64,000 bases of DNA, taken from contig JAUIGN010000033.1 of NCBI GenBank assembly GCA_030430075.1, positions 25,706 to 89,705 of the forward strand. Direction: 5' to 3'. This stretch comes from a bacterium. GTDB lineage: Bacteria; Planctomycetota; Planctomycetia; Pirellulales; Pirellulaceae. This document shows, piece after piece, positions 17,354-25,557 of the stretch. Within the stretch, counting starts at the first letter, position 1, and every line of letters starts with the position of its first letter. Below the pieces are notes generated by a model. It was not told the DNA's origin, searched no databases, and saw nothing but the letters and a program-made list of their open reading frames with translations. A program made the translations under genes and the position numbers.

Positions 17354-18940
17354 ATGCACTCCCTCATTCGGAACGGTTTCATCGTCGTCCTCCTCGTGTC
17401 GCTCGGTTGCCAACCGGCGGACCGCGAACTCTCGGAAACGGCCATGGTCACCGCGCCACCTCGCTTGCGAACGTTTGACGTCGACGCTCTGCGCCCGCGT
17501 GTGGAAGCCTTTTGCGGCGACTGCCACGCGCCGCCTCCGCCCTCTTCGTTTCCCAAAGAGGCGTGGCGGTTCGAAGTCGAGCGTGGGTTCGACTTTTACG
17601 TCGAGTCATTTCGCGAGGATCTCGACCCGCCGCCACGCGAAGACGTCGTTGCCTATTACGAATCCCTCGCTCCCGAGGACGTTCGCGTGGCCCCTCCCCG
17701 ATCGCCGGCAGCAGACCGGATGGCACTGAAATTGCAGCCTTGGCGGCTGGACGCATCCGGCGTCGAAGCGCCTGCCATCTCCTTCCTCAAGTACCTGCCG
17801 CTGGCCGACGAGGACTCCCGCCACCTGGTCTCGTGCGACATGCGCTCGGGCGAACTCCGCACCGTCACCCGGTCACGTGTACCGACATCGGACGGTAGCT
17901 CGACAGAGACCGAAGAGCCCGCTTGGGAGAGCCGGCTACTGGCCTCCTGTGCCTTTCCGGCCCACGTCGAACCGTGTGATCTGGATGGCAACGGTGAACT
18001 CGAACTGGTGGTCGCCGAGCTGGGTTCCGCCGAGTCGGGCGACCATACACGGGGCGCCGTCATCTGGCTGCGCCCGAGCGAATCGGGGTGGCGCCAGCAC
18101 CTGCTGCGCAGCGGCCTGGGACGCGTGTCCGATGTGCGGCCGGCAGACCTGGACGGTGATGGCGACGACGACCTGTTGGTGGCCGTGTTCGGTCACGTCC
18201 GCACGGGAGAGATCTTGCTCCTGGAAAACGTGGGCATGGAGGGAAGTGTTCCGCGGTTCGAAGAGCACGTCATCGACGAACGCCACGGCACCATCCACGT
18301 CCCGGTTGCGGATCTGAATGGCGACGGTCACTTGGATTTTGTCGCCTTAATCAGCCAGGAGCATGAGGTGGTCGACGCGTTTCTCAACGACGGGCAGGGA
18401 ACATTTCGCCGCGAACCGGTCTTTCAGGGCAACGACCCGGCGTTCGGGTCGAGCGGCATCCAGTTGGTCGACATGGACGCCGACGGCGACCTTGATGTCT
18501 TGTACAGCAACGGCGACACGTTCGGCAGTCGCCATCTCAAGAACTACCACGGGATTCGCTGGCTGGAGAACCAGGGCGATTTCCCGTTCGCAGCCCATTC
18601 GCTGGCCGACATGGTCGGCGTGCAGAAAGCCCTGGCCGCGGATCTGGACGGCGATGGCGACCAGGATGTCGTGGCGGTTGCCCTGATGCCCCGCAACCTG
18701 CTGGCGAACCCCGAACTCGCTGAACATGACTCGGTTGTCGTGCTTCGCCAAGATGCACCCGGAACGTTCATACGCCAGAGCCTGGAAAAGGGCCGGTTTT
18801 ATCACGCCGGCCTCGAATTGGCGGACCTGAACGGTGATGGAACCCTGGAGATTGGGGTGGGTAACATGCACCCTGAACACGAAGGGGCCCGCCCACAACT
18901 CACCATCTGGTCGCAACCGCATGAGGCCGGGCAGCCATGA
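17354..18940 (+). CDS. FG-GAP/VCBS-repeat lipoprotein with an N-terminal heme c motif
   Basis: 528 aa from the ATG at 17354 (a TTG 60 bp upstream is in frame but would misplace the signal). MHSLIRNGFIVVLLVSLGC is a lipoprotein signal with lipobox VSLGC. A cytochrome-c motif CGDCH lies at about residue 54, followed by a short helical region (FPKEAWRFEVERGFDFYVES). From about residue 210 the protein is a beta-propeller of VCBS repeats: CDLDGNGELELVVAELG, ADLDGDGDDDLLVAVFG, ADLNGDGHLDFVALIS, VDMDADGDLDVLYSNGD, ADLDGDGDQDVVAVAL, ADLNGDGTLEIGVGN. It lacks the ASPIC/UnbV tail. Likely surface or periplasmic; the heme suggests an electron-transfer link. The next TPR gene overlaps its stop (ATGA). Confidence 0.88.
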   Translation: MHSLIRNGFIVVLLVSLGCQPADRELSETAMVTAPPRLRTFDVDALRPRVEAFCGDCHAPPPPSSFPKEAWRFEVERGFDFYVESFREDLDPPPREDVVAYYESLAPEDVRVAPPRSPAADRMALKLQPWRLDASGVEAPAISFLKYLPLADEDSRHLVSCDMRSGELRTVTRSRVPTSDGSSTETEEPAWESRLLASCAFPAHVEPCDLDGNGELELVVAELGSAESGDHTRGAVIWLRPSESGWRQHLLRSGLGRVSDVRPADLDGDGDDDLLVAVFGHVRTGEILLLENVGMEGSVPRFEEHVIDERHGTIHVPVADLNGDGHLDFVALISQEHEVVDAFLNDGQGTFRREPVFQGNDPAFGSSGIQLVDMDADGDLDVLYSNGDTFGSRHLKNYHGIRWLENQGDFPFAAHSLADMVGVQKALAADLDGDGDQDVVAVALMPRNLLANPELAEHDSVVVLRQDAPGTFIRQSLEKGRFYHAGLELADLNGDGTLEIGVGNMHPEHEGARPQLTIWSQPHEAGQP

Positions 18941-20190
18941 GCAAGCGCCGCTGGTTACCCAAGATTCTCCTTGCCGGCGGCCTCACGCTGTGCATCGTGG
19001 GCGCCCTGGTTTGGTGGCAAGAGCAGGGCTTGGAGTCGATTGAACAGCGCCTGGCCGAGGGAGATGTGAACGGCGCCCTGGCGGCCGTTGAAGCCTATCT
19101 TGTGACCCATCCCGATGACGAGCGTGCACTCGCCCTGCGCGCTCGAGGCCTGGCGGCGGCCGGCTATGCCGCGGAAGCGGACATCATGTTCCAGCAGGTC
19201 GGTGCGGCCGAACTGGATGACCTGCAGGCCTGGTCGGCTGCCCTGATGTCGCTCGGACAATGGGAACGGGCAATTCCCATCCTGGAACGCATGGCCCAGC
19301 TCGATCCGCTGCAGGCAGACACGTTGGAGCGAATCACGGTCTGCGAATTCGAGTCCGGCAACCGGCAGGGGGCACTCGCGGCCGGCCGGCGACTGGCAGC
19401 GCTGTCCGGCTTCGAAGCGGCCGGCCATCTTCAGTTGGCGTCGATGTACACCGCATGGGGATCGTCGCTCGAAGCAATCCGGCACTACAAACGGGTGCTC
19501 GATTTTCGCCCGGCTGCAACAGGTCTTCCGATGCCGCCGGTCGAGTTCTTTGCAGCCTACGCGCGTGCCCTGCTGCAATCCGGCAACGCTCGCCAGGCCT
19601 TGGAGATCCTGGCCAAGGTTGCGGCGGACCGCCCAAGCCCGGAGATCAGCTTGCTCGAAGGGCAGGCGGCGCAGATGATCGGCCGCTTCAAGGAAGCGCG
19701 GACGTGCTATCAGCGGATCCTCGACGACGACCCCGCACATCGTGATGCGCGTCAGGGCCTGGCGGAAATTTCGCTCCAGCAAGGCCGCCCGGAGGAGGCC
19801 GTCGAGTGGCTCGAACCTCTTGTTGACCAGCAACGATTAAATGCGGACGGCGCCTTCCTCTTGCTCCGCGCCTACACGGACTTGAACGATCCGCCGCAAA
19901 TCGAAACGTGGCAGGCCAAAACCGAAGCCTTGCGCTTGCGGCGCCGCCGGCTGCGCGCCCTGGAGGCGGAAGCCGCCGCCAACCCGTCCACGCCGCGAGC
20001 CGTGACAATTACCGCCTACGTGGCAGCCGCCAGGCAGGACTGGGAGACGGCAGGCCAGTTGCTGGCCACGTTGCTGCGCGAGATGCCGGAAGCCTACGAG
20101 GTCCCCTTCGTCGAGCAACTGGTCGACGCGGTTCGCAACCAGGACACGCTGCCGCCAATCGATTCGCTGCCCCAACGTCCGGCCCGCTAA
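18937..20190 (+). CDS. Single-TM TPR protein coupled to the FG-GAP/heme lipoprotein
   Basis: 417 aa. The ATG overlaps the upstream stop by four bases (ATGA). An N-terminal TM helix (about residues 9-26, ILLAGGLTLCIVGALVWW) is followed by eight to ten TPR-like repeats: DERALALRARGLAAAGYAAE, QADTLERITVCEFESGNRQG, AHRDARQGLAEISLQQGRPE. The layout matches the TPR protein at 15725-17053, so the two probably arose by duplication. The pairing of TPR plus FG-GAP genes, one on each side of a shared divergent promoter region, recurs in the window and argues for a joint function. No enzyme motif is seen. Confidence 0.87.
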   Translation: MSKRRWLPKILLAGGLTLCIVGALVWWQEQGLESIEQRLAEGDVNGALAAVEAYLVTHPDDERALALRARGLAAAGYAAEADIMFQQVGAAELDDLQAWSAALMSLGQWERAIPILERMAQLDPLQADTLERITVCEFESGNRQGALAAGRRLAALSGFEAAGHLQLASMYTAWGSSLEAIRHYKRVLDFRPAATGLPMPPVEFFAAYARALLQSGNARQALEILAKVAADRPSPEISLLEGQAAQMIGRFKEARTCYQRILDDDPAHRDARQGLAEISLQQGRPEEAVEWLEPLVDQQRLNADGAFLLLRAYTDLNDPPQIETWQAKTEALRLRRRRLRALEAEAAANPSTPRAVTITAYVAAARQDWETAGQLLATLLREMPEAYEVPFVEQLVDAVRNQDTLPPIDSLPQRPAR

Positions 20191-20297
20191 CCCGAATCCG
20201 TCAAACCCGGACCTGTCAGGAACGAACCACCGTCCGGCACACGTCGCGATGTTGTCGTCGTGTGGGTTGAATTCGCCCAAACCGCTGCGCGTACCGG

Positions 20298-20368
20298 CCG
20301 GAACGGGTCGGCGTCCGGTTCGCGCTGACATCAACGGAACCGGGGCGAACGCCCAACGGCTGACGAAC
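20298..20368 (+). repeat. Family A dispersed repeat
   Basis: 71-bp copy in the convergent gap between the TPR gene and the next CRTAC1 gene. Left part CCGGAACGGGTCGGCGTCCGG can fold; right part GGGGCGAACGCCC folds with GGGCG/CGCCC arms, then GGCTGACGAAC closes the element. Confidence 0.85.
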
Positions 20369-20447
20369 GATCGGGGCGAGAACTTCCTCAAGGTGGCGAC
20401 AATCGTTAGGCGATGGTGCCAGGCTTCCCGCAGATGGCGACGGCTGC

Positions 20448-22328
20448 TCAGTCACCCGGCTCGCGGATCTCGTGCCGCCGGTTCAGCTCGATCTCATCCA
20501 GAACCTGCGTACGACCACTGGGCCATTTGATTTCGACCTGGTCGATCGACGTGGAATAGCCCAGGCCAAAATGCAGATCCTTGGACGATTGGGACAGGTA
20601 TCCGCTGGCTGCGTCGACCTGCCGAACCAGGATCGAGTTCGCCAGGTGCAGCTTGACAACCGCTCCGATCGCATCCCGGTTGCTCTGTGTCCCCGTCAAG
20701 CGAAAGGCGACGTAATTCTGTTGGGGAAAACCGTTGTGGAAGAAGTACGGTTCGTGGTTGAAATTATTGACGACGATCTCCAGGCGTCCATCCCCATCGA
20801 AATCTGCCGTGGCCGTGCAGCGTGAACTGCGCGGACACCGCTGGCCGTCGATCGTCTGCTCGAGGAACGGGCCGGCCCGCGGCGGTTCGACGCCAAACTC
20901 CACCGCGCGGTCGATAAACGCACCTTGACGGTTGTTCATCAGCAAGGCGTTGGGCCAGTAGTAAAATGGGTAGCCCATGCCGGAAGCGAGAAACAGGTCG
21001 GTGGCGCCGTCGTTGTCAAAGTCGCCCGCGGCAATGCCCCACGGCCAGAACGTCTCCAGGTTTCGCTCGGCCGTCACCTCCCGAAATTCTCCCTTCCCCA
21101 GGTTCTGGTAGAACGCATTGCCGAACAAGACCTCGTCACGATCGTATCCAAGCAGATCCTGGACGCGCTGCTCTTCCTGGCGAGCTTGCGCGGATTCGTA
21201 GTAGATGGGTCCGAAAAAGCGATCGAAACTGCGCGTCTCGAAGCGTTTCGCCTTGGCTTCCGAGCGATGCTGAAAATCGACGCCCATCCACATGTCGGAA
21301 TGCATGTCGACAACATAAATGTCCAGCAACCCGTCATTGTTGCTATCGAAGACCTTGGCACCGATCCCACCGAACGGCGTCTTCCCCAGCGTCTTCAAGG
21401 TCACATCGACAAACGATCCGTCTTGTTGATTGCGATAGAGTTGGGCACGACCAAACATGCTGGTCACCAGCACGTCCAACCAGCCATCCTGGTCGTAGTC
21501 GAAGACGGCCGCGTCACCGGCCCAGCCGCGGCCCTTCAACCCGGACGACGCCGTCACGTCGGTGAATGTCCCGTCCCGATTGTTGTGGTAGAGAATGTTG
21601 TATTCCACCGGCGAAGCGAGCACGTGGACGAAGTTGCCCAGGTCGCCTTTGCCCGGATAGTAACCGGCCTCGCCATCCAGTTCGCCTTTCGTCCATTCCG
21701 AGGTTTGCACCAGGTAGAGATCCAACCAGCCATCGTTGTCATAGTCGAAGAAGGTCGGCGTTTGGGAATGCCCGACATGCTGCAAGCCGGCTGCCGACGT
21801 CGCTTCCACCAGTCGGCCCTGCCCCTCATTGCGAAACAACACGTTGCCGCCGCACGTGCTGGTCACGAACAGGTCCTGATCACCGTCGTTGTCGTAGTCG
21901 GCGAAGGTCGCACCAACACTGATCCGGTCGGCCAGGCCGACGCCCACTTCCTCCGTCACGTTCTCGAAGGTTGCATCACCCCGGTTGCGGTAGAGGCCGT
22001 TGGCGCCAAGTTGATTCAAGAAATAGAGATCGTCGTCCCCGTCGCCATCGTAATCACCCACCGCCACGCCGCAGCCGTGATCGTAGAGGTTGATCTTGAA
22101 GGTTTGCCCTTGCTCGTTGGGTAGGAACGACATCTGAAAATCGATCCCCGCCTCCCGGGTCGTATCGACGAATCCGCCGCCGCTGCCCGCCACGGACTGC
22201 GGTACGCCGGACTCCCCACCCTGGCGCCGACAGCCGGCCGATGTGACGGCCAGTCCGGCGGCCAGCCAGAGCATCCATCCGGCGAACGACGGCCGAGCAA
22301 GCCTGCGACACAAGCCGAGCACCAACAT
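20448..22328 (-). CDS. CRTAC1-type lipoprotein (FG-GAP repeats, ASPIC-UnbV)
   Basis: 626 aa from the ATG at 22328. A signal region (WMLWLAAGLAVTSAGC) with lipobox TSAGC marks a lipoprotein. The repeats include GDYDGDGDDDLYFLNQLG, ADYDNDGDQDLFVTSTCGG, FDYDNDGWLDLYLVQTSEW, FDSNNDGLLDIYVVDMHSD and GDFDNDGATDLFLASGMGY. The ASPIC/UnbV end reads GTQSNRDAIGAVVKLH and ASGYLSQSSKDLHFGLG. It shares long near-identical stretches with the protein at 52842-54713 (FKINLYDHGCGVAVGDY, MHSDMWMG, SGMGYPFYYW), marking a paralog pair distinct from the other CRTAC1 proteins here. It is convergent with the upstream TPR gene. Function unknown. Confidence 0.9.
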   Translation of the reverse strand: MLVLGLCRRLARPSFAGWMLWLAAGLAVTSAGCRRQGGESGVPQSVAGSGGGFVDTTREAGIDFQMSFLPNEQGQTFKINLYDHGCGVAVGDYDGDGDDDLYFLNQLGANGLYRNRGDATFENVTEEVGVGLADRISVGATFADYDNDGDQDLFVTSTCGGNVLFRNEGQGRLVEATSAAGLQHVGHSQTPTFFDYDNDGWLDLYLVQTSEWTKGELDGEAGYYPGKGDLGNFVHVLASPVEYNILYHNNRDGTFTDVTASSGLKGRGWAGDAAVFDYDQDGWLDVLVTSMFGRAQLYRNQQDGSFVDVTLKTLGKTPFGGIGAKVFDSNNDGLLDIYVVDMHSDMWMGVDFQHRSEAKAKRFETRSFDRFFGPIYYESAQARQEEQRVQDLLGYDRDEVLFGNAFYQNLGKGEFREVTAERNLETFWPWGIAAGDFDNDGATDLFLASGMGYPFYYWPNALLMNNRQGAFIDRAVEFGVEPPRAGPFLEQTIDGQRCPRSSRCTATADFDGDGRLEIVVNNFNHEPYFFHNGFPQQNYVAFRLTGTQSNRDAIGAVVKLHLANSILVRQVDAASGYLSQSSKDLHFGLGYSTSIDQVEIKWPSGRTQVLDEIELNRRHEIREPGD

Positions 22329-22433
22329 TCGTGATACCTTTCCAACCGCATGCGGCGAAGCAACAACAAGGACACCGCCGTGCCGGCACGCCATGCCGAC
22401 CGACCGACCAACATGGCCCTGTAAGGCAGACCA

Positions 22434-23201
22434 TCACCCCCGGGAGAACTCGGCAAACGCGCCGGCCATTTCGTCCCGCAGCATCAGTCCGTCATTAGCA
22501 TACACCACCAGCCGGGCACCTTGCCGGATTGTCCGCACCGCTTGACGACGCTCGCCAAACCAGCAGCCGGCCGCCACGTGCCGGGCATCGGCCGCATCAA
22601 TCACGCGCTGGATCTTCGCCAGCAGGTCGGGATGGTCGTATTGCTGGGGGATCCCCATGCTGCAGGTCAAGTCGCCGGGGCCGATGAAGACCGCGTGCAC
22701 GCCGGGAATGGCGCAGATCTGGTCGATCCTTTCAACGGCCGGTACCGACTCGATCATCGGGATGAAGACCGTGTCGGCGTTTTTCTCTTCGATGTATTTC
22801 CGGGATGCCTCGCTGGGCCAGGCGCCCCCGGCCAGCACCCGGTCTAACAGGGCCCCCTTCAACGGCCGATAGACGGCCGCCGCCGCCAGTTGCTTGGCGT
22901 GCTCGACATCTTCGACGTAAGGGACCACGACCCCATCGAACGTATCGCAGGCTTGGGAGACATCGGCCGGGTCACGGCTGTGAATCCGCACCAGGCAGGC
23001 AATCCCTTTGGACTGCAGGGCGTATCGAATCGGCAGAAACTCGGCCAGTTCAAGCGCATTGTGCTCGGCCGTCACAATGGCAAAGTCCAGCACGTCCGGC
23101 GGGAGGAACTCGATCATCGCCGGACTGATCGCGTTCTGAAAGAACGTGCCGTAAACACGTTCTCCCTTGAGCAGCTTTTCTTTCAGCAGTTTTCCGGTCA
23201 T
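22434..23201 (-). CDS. HpcH/HpaI-family aldolase
   Basis: 255 aa from ATG 23201 (MTGKLLKEKLLKGERVYGTF); the frame extends upstream but this start gives the usual family length. The TIM-barrel HpaI fold shows TAEHNALE near the N terminus, LVRIHSRDPADVSQACD, and the metal/substrate region IPMIESVPAVERIDQI followed by FIGPGDLTCSMG. These class II, metal-dependent enzymes cleave 2-keto-4-hydroxy acids to pyruvate or a related keto acid plus an aldehyde. The exact substrate is not predictable. Cytoplasmic; no signal. The flanking genes are unrelated in strand, though several other hydroxy- or keto-acid enzymes occur in the window. Confidence 0.88.
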   Translation of the reverse strand: MTGKLLKEKLLKGERVYGTFFQNAISPAMIEFLPPDVLDFAIVTAEHNALELAEFLPIRYALQSKGIACLVRIHSRDPADVSQACDTFDGVVVPYVEDVEHAKQLAAAAVYRPLKGALLDRVLAGGAWPSEASRKYIEEKNADTVFIPMIESVPAVERIDQICAIPGVHAVFIGPGDLTCSMGIPQQYDHPDLLAKIQRVIDAADARHVAAGCWFGERRQAVRTIRQGARLVVYANDGLMLRDEMAGAFAEFSRG

Positions 23202-23430
23202 CTCTGGAGTCCCTCTCATCAGGTCGGTCGGGCAAGCGAATGCGGTCAAGGCGGCTCCGGGGCGCAACTGGCCAATGTGGCGAAGCGACAAGAACGCGCC
23301 ACAGCTTACCGCACCTTGCAGCAGGGGACCACCAAACCGTGGACGGCCTCTCGGTTACCACCGCCCGCCACTGGCGTTGGATAGATTGGACAACCGCCCC
23401 GCAATAACTTAGAACCGGCAACACAACGGC

Positions 23431-23548
23431 GGGGGGGGGCGCGGGGCTCCGGCCAGACCGCTCGGCGCGGAGTTCCGGCCAGACCGCTCGGCGCGGAGCT
23501 CCGGCCGGACCGCTCGGCGCGGAGCTCCGGCCGGACCGCTCGGCGCGG
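23431..23548. repeat. 26-bp minisatellite next to a G9 run
   Basis: Four adjacent 26-bp units occupy 23445-23548 (unit ends CCGCTCGGCGCGG; the last two units are identical, the first two differ by a few bases). A G9 homopolymer lies just upstream at 23431-23439. The array runs straight into a family B element that starts with the same GCTCGGCGCGG. Confidence 0.9.
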
Positions 23549-23586
23549 GTCTCTGACCCCGCCGAAACAGCCGACCGAAGGTCTCC
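23538..23586 (-). repeat. Family B dispersed repeat
   Basis: 49-bp element; on the minus strand it begins GGAGACCTTCGGTCGGCTG and ends GACCCGCGCCGAGC. Related copies are at 33575, 54858 and 54940. Its outer 11 bp (GCTCGGCGCGG on the plus strand) are also the last 11 bp of the adjacent 26-bp units. Confidence 0.85.
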
Positions 23587-23726
23587 AATCCCTGTCGTAT
23601 TCGAGTCATCCGCCGAATCACGCACGCGCCGTCCGCGCATGCCTCGGTAGCGACCGGCGAGAGCGAACCAGATGTCGACAGACTCACTTTTGGCAGGGAC
23701 CCGGCCGCAACCACCAGGAGACCACC

Positions 23727-24965
23727 ATGGACCGTCGCTCGTTTACCCGACTACTGACGATGGGCGCAAGTTCGCTCGGACTTTGGCAAGCGACGGCAGT
23801 CGCCCAGGAGGGGAAGCGGCCCGGTGACGCGCAGGCGGACGACACCCGTCCCAACCAGGGCCAGCCCTCAAGTGGGACGGGTGCAGCCTCTCGCACAGCG
23901 AGCGACCCGGTCAACGTGGAGGATTTTCGCGTGCTGGCGGAAGCGACATTACCTCGCGCGACCTACGACTATATCGCCACCGGGTCGGCGGATCAGATCA
24001 CACTTGGCGAGAATGTGGCCGCGTTCCAGCGGCTGCGCGTTCTTCCGCCTTTGTTGCGGGGCGTTTCGGAAGTGGATCTGTCCACAACAATCCTCGGGCA
24101 GAAGGTCGATCTGCCGATCCTCCTGGCACCGGTAGCCGCGCAGCGGATGTACCATGAGCAAGGTGGTCTGGCGGCGGCCCGAGCGGCAGCCGCGGCGGGC
24201 ACGATCTACGGGATGAGCAGTAGCGTTGGTCATAGTGTCGAGGAAATCGCGGCGGCCGGCGTTGGACCGAAATGGTTCCAGCTCTATGTCCCCAAGGATC
24301 GGGCGATCGCACGCCGGCTCGTACAACGTGTGGACCGGGCGAAGTTCCAGGCGATCATCGTTACCGTCGATCTGGGCGAGTGGAAAGACGCGGACCGCAG
24401 AAATCGCTTTTCGCTGCCCAAGGAGATGCTGGTCAAGCACCTGCGAGACATCGGCTTCGCACAGATCACGAATGCCATGAGCTACGAAGCGCTGCTCGCC
24501 TTTAACGCGGCGGCCTGGGACGTCTCACTCTCCTGGGACTTCTTCGGCTGGCTGCGCGACGTCACGGACCTGCCGATCCTGATTAAGGGTGTGCTACGGC
24601 CGGAAGACGCGGAGAAGGCGGTGTCGATCGGCCTGGACGGAGTGATCGTCTCCAACCACGGCGGCCGCCGGTTGGACGGGATGCCTGCCACGATCGACGT
24701 CCTGCCGGACGTTGTGCGCGCGGTCGGCGGGCGCGCGGAAGTCCTCGTCGACGGCGGCATTCGCCGGGGTACCGACGTGCTGAAGGCCCTGTCGTACGGG
24801 GCCCGCGCCGTATTGATCGGGCGCCCCTATGCCTGGGCACTTGCCGCCGATGGTGAAGCGGGCGTCACCAACGTGCTCGGCCTGCTCCGCGAGGAACTGG
24901 AAAACGCGATGATCGCGACCGGTTGCGCGACGGTGGACGACGTCAATTCGTCACTGATCGCCTGA
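23727..24965 (+). CDS. Tat-exported FMN-dependent alpha-hydroxy-acid oxidase/dehydrogenase
   Basis: 412 aa. MDRRSFTRLLTMG plus the following hydrophobic stretch form a Tat signal (RRSF), then a Gln/Gly-rich linker, then the TIM barrel from about residue 60. Family features visible: ATYDYIATGSADQITLGEN, LLAPVAAQRMYHEQGGLAAA, FQLYVPKDR, the lysine in ILIKGVLRPEDA, the catalytic region SNHGGRRLDG (active-site His and Arg), and the FMN-binding DGGIRRGTDVLKAL. These enzymes oxidise L-2-hydroxy acids such as lactate or glycolate. Export through Tat fits a folded flavoprotein. The usual SNHGGRQLDG has Arg for Gln here. CCAGGAG sits seven bases before the ATG. Confidence 0.92.
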   Translation: MDRRSFTRLLTMGASSLGLWQATAVAQEGKRPGDAQADDTRPNQGQPSSGTGAASRTASDPVNVEDFRVLAEATLPRATYDYIATGSADQITLGENVAAFQRLRVLPPLLRGVSEVDLSTTILGQKVDLPILLAPVAAQRMYHEQGGLAAARAAAAAGTIYGMSSSVGHSVEEIAAAGVGPKWFQLYVPKDRAIARRLVQRVDRAKFQAIIVTVDLGEWKDADRRNRFSLPKEMLVKHLRDIGFAQITNAMSYEALLAFNAAAWDVSLSWDFFGWLRDVTDLPILIKGVLRPEDAEKAVSIGLDGVIVSNHGGRRLDGMPATIDVLPDVVRAVGGRAEVLVDGGIRRGTDVLKALSYGARAVLIGRPYAWALAADGEAGVTNVLGLLREELENAMIATGCATVDDVNSSLIA

Positions 24966-25211
24966 GCCCAACCGGTCCGGCCCCTGCGAGTCTGCAGCCG
25001 GCCTGCCCGGTTGTTCGTGCTCGGTCGCAGGCCGCATTCGCGTTGCGGACCGATGTGGCCTAGAATGAGCCAGCAAGAGGTAGTTGGCGGCGGAAGAAGA
25101 CGCCGTCACATGATCGAGTGAACTGGGAATGGACCGCGGAACCCAAGGCCGCGCGGCCCAACCCACGCTCGTTCGCACGCTTTGTCCAACGTTCGGCGCG
25201 AAAGGACCTTT

Positions 25212-25520
25212 GTGGATTCGTTTGCCTTCAACATGTCGCTTGTCGGCTACGCTTGCCTGGCAGTGGCCCTGATTTGGATTCTGATCAAGATTCGCCGATC
25301 GTATCTTTCGTTCGGCGGGACGGTGATGGTAACCGTCTACGACGCGGCCATCTTTCCACCCCTGATCGGCGCCTTCGGCCTCTATTGGGTGGCCCCCACA
25401 TTCGGGATCGATTATTCCGTTTGGGCTTACGTTGGGCTCGCCGTGGTCGGTGTCGCAGTCGTCGCGATTGCGATCCGTGTGGCGGAGAACCTGGGCGATT
25501 CTCGCCGCGAACTCGATTAA
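25212..25520 (+). CDS. Small membrane protein
   Basis: 102 aa with three TM helices (about residues 9-22, 41-58 and 64-83). The GTG at 25212 is preceded by AAAGGA five to six bases upstream; an in-frame TTG at 25182 lacks a site. A basic loop (LIKIRRSY) lies after the first helix and a charged tail (ENLGDSRRELD) ends the protein. No family recognised. It is followed by a convergent enolase-superfamily gene, so it appears to be a single-gene unit. Confidence 0.65.
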   Translation: MDSFAFNMSLVGYACLAVALIWILIKIRRSYLSFGGTVMVTVYDAAIFPPLIGAFGLYWVAPTFGIDYSVWAYVGLAVVGVAVVAIAIRVAENLGDSRRELD

Positions 25521-25557
25521 GCCGGTTGCCGCGCGGCCCCGCCACGAACCGAAAGCC

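Noticed and set aside
20925..22124. 399-codon antisense frame on the plus strand
   Set aside because: Lies wholly inside the CRTAC1 gene at 20448-22328 and has the same Val/Ile-rich mirror pattern.
23050..23640. Arg/Ser/Pro-rich 196-codon minus frame
   Set aside because: It is built from the 26-bp array and family B repeat and overlaps the HpaI aldolase start; no stable fold expected.
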